Origin: Phycisphaeraceae bacterium
GTDB taxonomy: Bacteria > Planctomycetota > Phycisphaerae > Phycisphaerales > UBA1924
Reading direction: 5' to 3'
NCBI GenBank assembly: GCA_020639235.1
Contig: JACKHC010000001.1
Coordinates: forward strand, 620,001 to 684,000
DNA length: 64,000 nt
Notes under the pieces: model-generated
Told to the model about the DNA's origin: nothing
What the model saw: the letters and a program-made list of their open reading frames with translations, nothing else
Databases searched by the model: none
Part shown: piece after piece, positions 59,446 through 64,000 of the stretch
How the letters are laid out: the number at the start of each line of letters is the position of its first letter
Numbering within the stretch: position 1 is the stretch's first letter
Translations under genes and position numbers: made by a program

Positions 59446-61092
59446 ATGTCATCCGAGCCAACGCAAACAAGCGGGCCACAGGCCCGCAGCGCATCGGTGC
59501 GCCTATCGGGGGGGCCGGGGGGTGTCGGGGATGAGCACCCGATCCAGGAGATGCTGCGCATCGCGCTCCCGGCGGTCGTGACGATGATGTCGTATGTCGT
59601 CATGCAGTTTGTCGACATGCTCATCGTCTCGGGGATGGGACCCGACGCGCTGTCGGCGGTGGGCAACGGCGGGATCGCGGCATTCGTGATGGCGGCGTTC
59701 GTGTTCGGGATGCTCGGGGTCGTCACGACCTACGCCTCCCAGAACCTCGGCGCGGGCCACCCCGAGCGCTCCGGTGCGTACGCGTGGGCGGGGCTCTGGG
59801 TCAGTTTCCTGGCATGGGTGGGCATCATGCTCCCGGCCGCACTGTTTCTCGGCGAGATCACCGCGGGGATGCGGAGCGCCCTCTCTCTTGAGTCCGATCC
59901 GAGCGTGGCGCGCATGGAGATCGAGTACGGCTCGATCCTCCTGGCGGGGATGTTCTTCACGATCGCCGCCCGCGGGACGGGGCATTTTTTCTATGGCGTG
60001 CATCGCGCCAAGACCGTGATGGTCGGCGCGATTCTGGGGAATGTGGTCAATCTGCCGCTGACCTGGTGCCTCGTGTTCGGCAAGTTCGGCATGCCCGAGA
60101 TGGGCGTGCAGGGCGCGGCGATCGGGACGGTGGTCGGGAGCATCGTGGAGTGGGGCGTCCTGATGGTGGTGTTCCTGTCGCCCGCGTTCGATCGGGAGTT
60201 CCATACGCGCCGCTCCTGGCGGTTCTCCGGGGCGCACATCCGCGATATTTGGCGCATCGGGTGGCCTGGCGGCGTGCAACTGGGCAACGAACTGGTCTGC
60301 TGGTGGGTGTTCATGACTGGGTTCGTGGCTAACTTCGGCGTCGCGCACAATGCGGCGGCATGGATCACGCTGCGTTATATGCATGTCTCGTTCATGCCCG
60401 CATTCGGGATCTCGACCGCCGTCACGGCGATCGTCGGCAAGAAGGTCGGGCAGCAACTGCCCGATCTGGCGGCGTCGCGCGCGTGGCTCGGAGCCCGCAT
60501 CACCGTCATCTACATGGGCGCGTGCGCGCTGCTCTTCCTCATCTTCCGCCACGAGTTGGTCGGCCTGTTCGTGAACTTCGCGCCCGCCGAGGCACTGGGG
60601 GCCGCCCCGGCGGAGGACGTGATCCGTATCGGCGGGCAGACGCTCGTGGTGGCGGCGGTCATGCAGGTGTTCGACGCGCTGGCGATCATCATGATCGGGG
60701 CGCTCCGCGGCGCGGGGGACGCGATCTGGCCGGGTGTGGTCACCGCGGTGACGAGCTGGCTCTGCATCGTCGGCGGCGGGTTCCTGGCATCGAGGATGTG
60801 GCCCGCTGGGGGGTCCATCGGGCCGTGGATCGCCGTGGCCCTGTACTTCGTGGCCCTGGCGCTCCTGCTCGTGTACCGGTTCCAGTCGGGCCAGTGGCGC
60901 TCGATGGCGGTCGTCCAGGCGGAGAAATGGGCGTGCATCAAGTGCGGGCACGACCTGAGCGGCATCGATCCGGAAGGGGCCTGCCCGGAGTGCGGCACCG
61001 AGTGCTGGCACTCGCTGGCGACGGGCGACCGCCCCCTCATGCCCCCCGAGGCGGGGGCGGGCGTGGTGCCGGAGGTGGCGGAGATCGATTGA
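59446..61092 (+). CDS. MATE-family multidrug exporter with C-terminal zinc ribbon
   Basis: A 548-residue membrane protein with about twelve helices of the MATE/DinF family: LRIALPAVVTMMSYVVMQFV, DMLIVSGMGPDALSAVG and YGVHRAKTVMVGAILGNVVN. The carrier exports cationic compounds with Na+ or H+. After the last helix comes WACIKCGHDLSGIDPEGACP with ECGTECW, a Cys4 ribbon (CxxC...CxxC) followed by a tail of about 25 residues. That ribbon is common in planctomycete proteins but not in MATE exporters. ATG 59446 has GAGGGAG 6 nt upstream; the longer frame is not supported. Confidence 0.9.
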   Translation: MSSEPTQTSGPQARSASVRLSGGPGGVGDEHPIQEMLRIALPAVVTMMSYVVMQFVDMLIVSGMGPDALSAVGNGGIAAFVMAAFVFGMLGVVTTYASQNLGAGHPERSGAYAWAGLWVSFLAWVGIMLPAALFLGEITAGMRSALSLESDPSVARMEIEYGSILLAGMFFTIAARGTGHFFYGVHRAKTVMVGAILGNVVNLPLTWCLVFGKFGMPEMGVQGAAIGTVVGSIVEWGVLMVVFLSPAFDREFHTRRSWRFSGAHIRDIWRIGWPGGVQLGNELVCWWVFMTGFVANFGVAHNAAAWITLRYMHVSFMPAFGISTAVTAIVGKKVGQQLPDLAASRAWLGARITVIYMGACALLFLIFRHELVGLFVNFAPAEALGAAPAEDVIRIGGQTLVVAAVMQVFDALAIIMIGALRGAGDAIWPGVVTAVTSWLCIVGGGFLASRMWPAGGSIGPWIAVALYFVALALLLVYRFQSGQWRSMAVVQAEKWACIKCGHDLSGIDPEGACPECGTECWHSLATGDRPLMPPEAGAGVVPEVAEID

Positions 61093-61174
61093 GTAATCCG
61101 CCCGGCGTCGGTAGAATGATCGGTTCGGCCCTTCGCAGTGGGGCGGAAGCGAGCACAACCCGGAGCACGAGCCC

Positions 61175-62113
61175 ATGAACCACGACCCGATGGACATCCT
61201 CATCGGCGCCGATGAGAGCGTCGACAGCGATCCCGCCAAGTGCGCGGCCCACCTTGAGGCGGCGGACAAGAGATTCGGCGCGTCGGACCGGATGGGCGGC
61301 ATCGCGGAGCTCCGCAAGGCGGTCGGCGCGGATCCTCGCAACCCGCGGGCGGTGTTCAAACTCGCGTTCGAGATGGACCTCCTTGGCGAGGAGGACGAAG
61401 CGATCTCGCTGTACGAGCGCCTCTGCGAGATGCGCCCAGCGCCGGTAAACGCGCTGATGAACCTCGCGGTGTTGTACGAGGACAAGGGCGAGTACCACCG
61501 GGCCGAGAAGTGCCTGAAGCAGGTGCTCGACACCAATCCGACGCACGGGCGGGCGCGCCTCTTTATGAAAGACATCCAGGCGGCGCGTGACGAGACGATC
61601 GATGAGGATCACGACCGCGACCTCGCCAAGCGCAGCGCGCTGATGGACACTCCGGTGACGGACTTCGAGTTGTCGGTGCGGGCACGAAACTGCCTCAAGA
61701 AGATGAATATCCGCACGCTCGGCGACCTTCTCCGCGTCACCGAGGCGGAACTGATGGGCTACAAGAACTTCGGCGAGGCATCGCTCAACGAGATCAAGCA
61801 GATGCTCTCGGTGAAGGGTCTGCGACTCGGGCAGGGGCTTGAGGAACAGCACCGCCGCGTCCGCAAGCAGGTGTACGACTCCCTCAAGGGCTCGGGCAAC
61901 GAGGCGGCGCTGTCGCGCCCCGTCGCGGACCTTGGGCTCTCGGTTCGGGCGCGCAAAGCGCTGCAGCTGCTCGGCATCCACACGCTGGGCGATCTGGCGG
62001 CGCGGACCGAAGCCGAACTGATGGGCGTCAAGAACTTCGGCGCGACCTCGCTCGACGAAGTGAAAGAGAAACTCGTCGAGCACGGGTTGTCGCTGCGTGA
62101 GCTCGAGTTCTAA
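61175..62113 (+). CDS. TPR protein with two RNA-polymerase alpha C-terminal domains
   Basis: A 312-residue protein. Residues about 20-135 are TPR-like helices. Two alpha-CTD-like domains follow: residues 160-216 (VTDFELSVRARNCLKKMNIR, TLGDLLRVTEAELMGYKNFG) and 249-305 (VADLGLSVRARKALQLLGIH, TLGDLAARTEAELMGVKNFG). By comparison with E. coli alpha (R265, N268, C269, G296, S299, E302) the first keeps all: R169, N172, C173, G200, S203, E206. The second has K261 and A262 in place of N/C. It could bind DNA like an UP-element contact or recruit partners through TPRs. No rpoA lies nearby. Confidence 0.85.
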   Translation: MNHDPMDILIGADESVDSDPAKCAAHLEAADKRFGASDRMGGIAELRKAVGADPRNPRAVFKLAFEMDLLGEEDEAISLYERLCEMRPAPVNALMNLAVLYEDKGEYHRAEKCLKQVLDTNPTHGRARLFMKDIQAARDETIDEDHDRDLAKRSALMDTPVTDFELSVRARNCLKKMNIRTLGDLLRVTEAELMGYKNFGEASLNEIKQMLSVKGLRLGQGLEEQHRRVRKQVYDSLKGSGNEAALSRPVADLGLSVRARKALQLLGIHTLGDLAARTEAELMGVKNFGATSLDEVKEKLVEHGLSLRELEF

Positions 62114-62156
62114 ACTCCCTCGACCGAACGCATCACATCCGAGAATGGAGCAATCG

Positions 62157-62615
62157 ATGAACGAGAACAATCGTGACATCATCGAGGCGTTGTGCCGCGC
62201 CTATTACGCCGAGATCGAAACCGTCGCGAGCTACATCGCTAACTCGGTGAACCCCGACGGCGTCCGGGCCGAACAGATCAAGGAGTCGCTCGCCGCGGAC
62301 ATCACCGCGGAGCTGGGTCACGCGCAGCTGCTGGCCAACCGAATCAAGGTGATCGGCGGCACGGTTCCGGGCACCAAAGCCCTGAAAATGACGCAGTCCT
62401 CACTCCAGCCGCCCACCGACTCGACGGATCTCGTCTCGGTCATCAAGGGCGTGATCGACGCGGAGCGAGAAGCGATCGAGACCTACAAGCACATCATCAA
62501 GATCACCGATGGCCGGGACTACCCCACGCAGGACATGGCCATCACGATTCTCGGCGACGAGGAGGAGCACCTGCGGGAGTTCCAGGGCTTCCTCAAGGAG
62601 TACGAGGCGAAGTAG
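62157..62615 (+). CDS. Ferritin-like di-iron protein (bacterioferritin-type)
   Basis: A 152-residue four-helix bundle protein. Glutamates of a ferritin-like di-iron site appear in YYAEIETVASYI, ADITAELGHAQLL, DAEREAIETYKHII and LGDEEEHLREFQGF, which includes EExxH. It resembles bacterioferritin-like proteins and likely stores or oxidises iron. ATG 62157 has GGAG 6 nt upstream; the longer frame runs back through the end of the preceding gene. It lies 43 nt after the TPR-alphaCTD gene and 18 nt before glycerate kinase. Confidence 0.82.
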   Translation: MNENNRDIIEALCRAYYAEIETVASYIANSVNPDGVRAEQIKESLAADITAELGHAQLLANRIKVIGGTVPGTKALKMTQSSLQPPTDSTDLVSVIKGVIDAEREAIETYKHIIKITDGRDYPTQDMAITILGDEEEHLREFQGFLKEYEAK

Positions 62616-62633
62616 GCGGGTACGCTTGCACCG

Positions 62634-63719
62634 ATGCGGGTCCTGATCGCGCCGGACAAGTTCAAGGGAACGCTGAGCGCCCGCGAAGCCGCCGAGGCGA
62701 TCGCGCGGGGTGTGAGGCGGGCGGCCGATGCTCGCGGCATCAGAGCCGAGACGGATCTATGCCCCGTCGCCGACGGCGGGGAGGGAACGGCCGAGATTGT
62801 CGGGAGCGCGCTCATCGATCAGGGAGCGGTTGTGAGCGAGGTCGCGGCGACGGACCTTTTGGGCGTGCCCGCAGCGGCGCGCATTGTCCGATGGCAGCAC
62901 GCGCCGGGCGCCCGCACCACGCTGATCGAGTCGGCGCAGGTGATCGGGCTGGCGCGAGTCCCCCCAAACAGGCGCGACCCGGCGGCGTACAACACCGGAG
63001 CGCTGGGCCAACTCATCTCGTCGATCGAGACCGATGACCTTTCGCGGTTGATCATCGCGCTGGGTGGATCGGCGACGGTCGACGGCGGTGTCGGCATGGC
63101 GCGAGCGCTCGGATGGCAGATCGATGATGGAGGCGCTATCGCGCCTCCGGACTCCCCGTTGCGAGGGCGCGTCGTCGCTCTTTGCGATGTCGATAATCCG
63201 CTTCTGGGTGCGCACGGCGCGGCCCGCGTGTACGGGCCGCAGAAGGGCGCGACGCCGGCGCGGGTCGAGCAACTCGAGCGCGAGTTGGCACATCTGGTCT
63301 CGATATGCCGGAAGTGTGGGGTCGCGTGCGATCCCGATGCGCCCGGCGCGGGGGCCGCGGGCGGGCTGGGGTTCGGGCTGGCGACGTTCCTCGGCGCGCA
63401 GCTTATTCCCGGCGCGCGGTCGATTCTCGATCTGATCGGGTTCGACCGGCGTTTGAGGAGGGCAGATGTTGTGATCACAGGAGAGGGCCGGCTCGATGAA
63501 CAAACGGGCAGGCGGAAAGCACCGATGGAAGTCGCCGGGCGTGCACGCGATGGCGGAGTCGCGGCGTTGGCTGTTGTCGGGTCGCTGGATGCGGGGGCGC
63601 CCATCGACGCCTTCGACGCTGTGACGACCTGCGCCGATGATGGCTCGGACGCCGCTGTGCGGCTCGCCGACGCGTCGGAGAGGGCGTTTGCGTCGTGGTT
63701 GAATCGGCGGGAGGGGTAG
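62634..63719 (+). CDS. glxK: Glycerate kinase (type I, GlxK/GarK family)
   Basis: A 361-residue enzyme that phosphorylates D-glycerate to 2-phosphoglycerate, upstream of enolase in metabolism. Motifs: VLIAPDKFKGTLSAREAAEA, CPVADGGEGTAEIV, SAQVIGLARVPPNRRDP, LGGSATVDGGVGMARALGW, GAAGGLGFGLATFLGA and VVITGEGRLDEQTGRRKAP. Length is normal. It starts 18 nt after the ferritin-like stop. Confidence 0.93.
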   Translation: MRVLIAPDKFKGTLSAREAAEAIARGVRRAADARGIRAETDLCPVADGGEGTAEIVGSALIDQGAVVSEVAATDLLGVPAAARIVRWQHAPGARTTLIESAQVIGLARVPPNRRDPAAYNTGALGQLISSIETDDLSRLIIALGGSATVDGGVGMARALGWQIDDGGAIAPPDSPLRGRVVALCDVDNPLLGAHGAARVYGPQKGATPARVEQLERELAHLVSICRKCGVACDPDAPGAGAAGGLGFGLATFLGAQLIPGARSILDLIGFDRRLRRADVVITGEGRLDEQTGRRKAPMEVAGRARDGGVAALAVVGSLDAGAPIDAFDAVTTCADDGSDAAVRLADASERAFASWLNRREG

Positions 63720-63774
63720 GCGGGGGTGATTGAGTGGGGGTATGCTCTGGTATCCGAGTGGAGGTGCGTAGAGG

Positions 63775-64000
63775 ATGGCGATCAACGAGTCCGATGTGGT
63801 GAGACTGTCCCGCCCGGAAATGAACGCGGCGGAGCGCATCTACCTGCCCGAGATCGTGCGCGGGTTCGGCACGACCATGCGCCACTTCTTCACGAGTTTC
63901 GGGCAGAGCAAGCTGCCGATCCTGGGCGCCTCCAAGACCAGCAGGACGATGCAGTACCCCGAGGAACGGCGCGAGGATATGCCGGTGCTTGAAGGGGGCA
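63775..64000 (+). CDS. nuoI: NADH-quinone oxidoreductase subunit I (3' partial)
   Basis: The frame from ATG 63775 runs off the window end. Visible protein begins MAINESDVVRLSRPEMNAAE and contains YLPEIVRGFGTTMRHFFTSF and RTMQYPEERREDMPVLEG, which match the N-terminal region of NuoI before the two 4Fe-4S motifs; those cysteines would lie beyond the end. NuoI carries clusters N6a/N6b that pass electrons to quinone in complex I. GAGG precedes the ATG closely, with GGAGGTG further upstream. Confidence 0.85.
   Translation, partial: MAINESDVVRLSRPEMNAAERIYLPEIVRGFGTTMRHFFTSFGQSKLPILGASKTSRTMQYPEERREDMPVLEGG

Overview
The window is a GC-rich chromosomal segment that most resembles a planctomycete, probably class Phycisphaerae. 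That placement is inferred from gene content: paired DUF1501/DUF1800 secreted proteins, secreted proteins ending in dockerin-like GDxNxDxxVxVDDLN repeats, a very long SecA, Cys4 zinc ribbons appended to unrelated proteins, and a TPR protein carrying RNA-polymerase alpha-CTD domains. No rRNA, tRNA, CRISPR array, insertion sequence or phage gene was recognised. Genes are dense, and many run in short operons with 4-nt stop/start overlaps.

Layout. 1-8003: two secretion/pilus clusters end to end, GspL/GspM/GspC-like genes on the + strand (the first enters from outside the window) and a PilM-PilN-PilO-PilP-like plus PilB/GspE-ATPase operon on the - strand. 8198-11731: futalosine hydrolase, then RibF, an NrnA-type DHH phosphoesterase and an orphan DNA methyltransferase in one overlapping run. 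11903-15971: a dockerin-like secreted protein and a DUF1800/DUF1501 pair. 16140-24442: biotin ligase, a small secreted ORF just upstream of secA, secA, an AAC(6')-like acetyltransferase, an M16 peptidase and GpsA. 24443-33871: a P-type metal ATPase without the usual CPC motif, a DUF4332 protein, a beta-carbonic-anhydrase-like protein, an ECF sigma/anti-sigma pair divergent from a two-domain fasciclin protein, and several secreted proteins. 33878-48940: TypA, a second sigma/anti-sigma set, a dipeptidase, a HAD hydrolase, a divergent pair of 3-oxoacid CoA-transferase subunits, a DUF885 peptidase, SthA, an FHA-secretion ATPase fusion and a TauE/SafE permease. 48941-49654: noncoding, with two near-identical promoter-like elements and a candidate structured RNA. 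49655-64000: nitrilase, LuxR-type regulator, enolase, PhoU, a UDP-sugar pyrophosphorylase, transglutaminase/DUF58 pair, ScpB, a MATE transporter with a zinc ribbon, the TPR-alphaCTD protein, a ferritin-like protein, glycerate kinase and the start of nuoI.

Together the genes describe a Gram-negative-type cell with protein export (SecA), type II/IV pilus-like machinery, a futalosine-type menaquinone route feeding a NuoI-containing respiratory chain, glycolysis (enolase, GpsA, glycerate kinase) and ECF-sigma control of envelope proteins. The most unusual items are the small secreted ORF with a SecM-like tail upstream of secA, the twin-promoter noncoding locus, the alpha-CTD/TPR protein, the cysteine-less P1B-like ATPase and the FHA-ATPase fusion.
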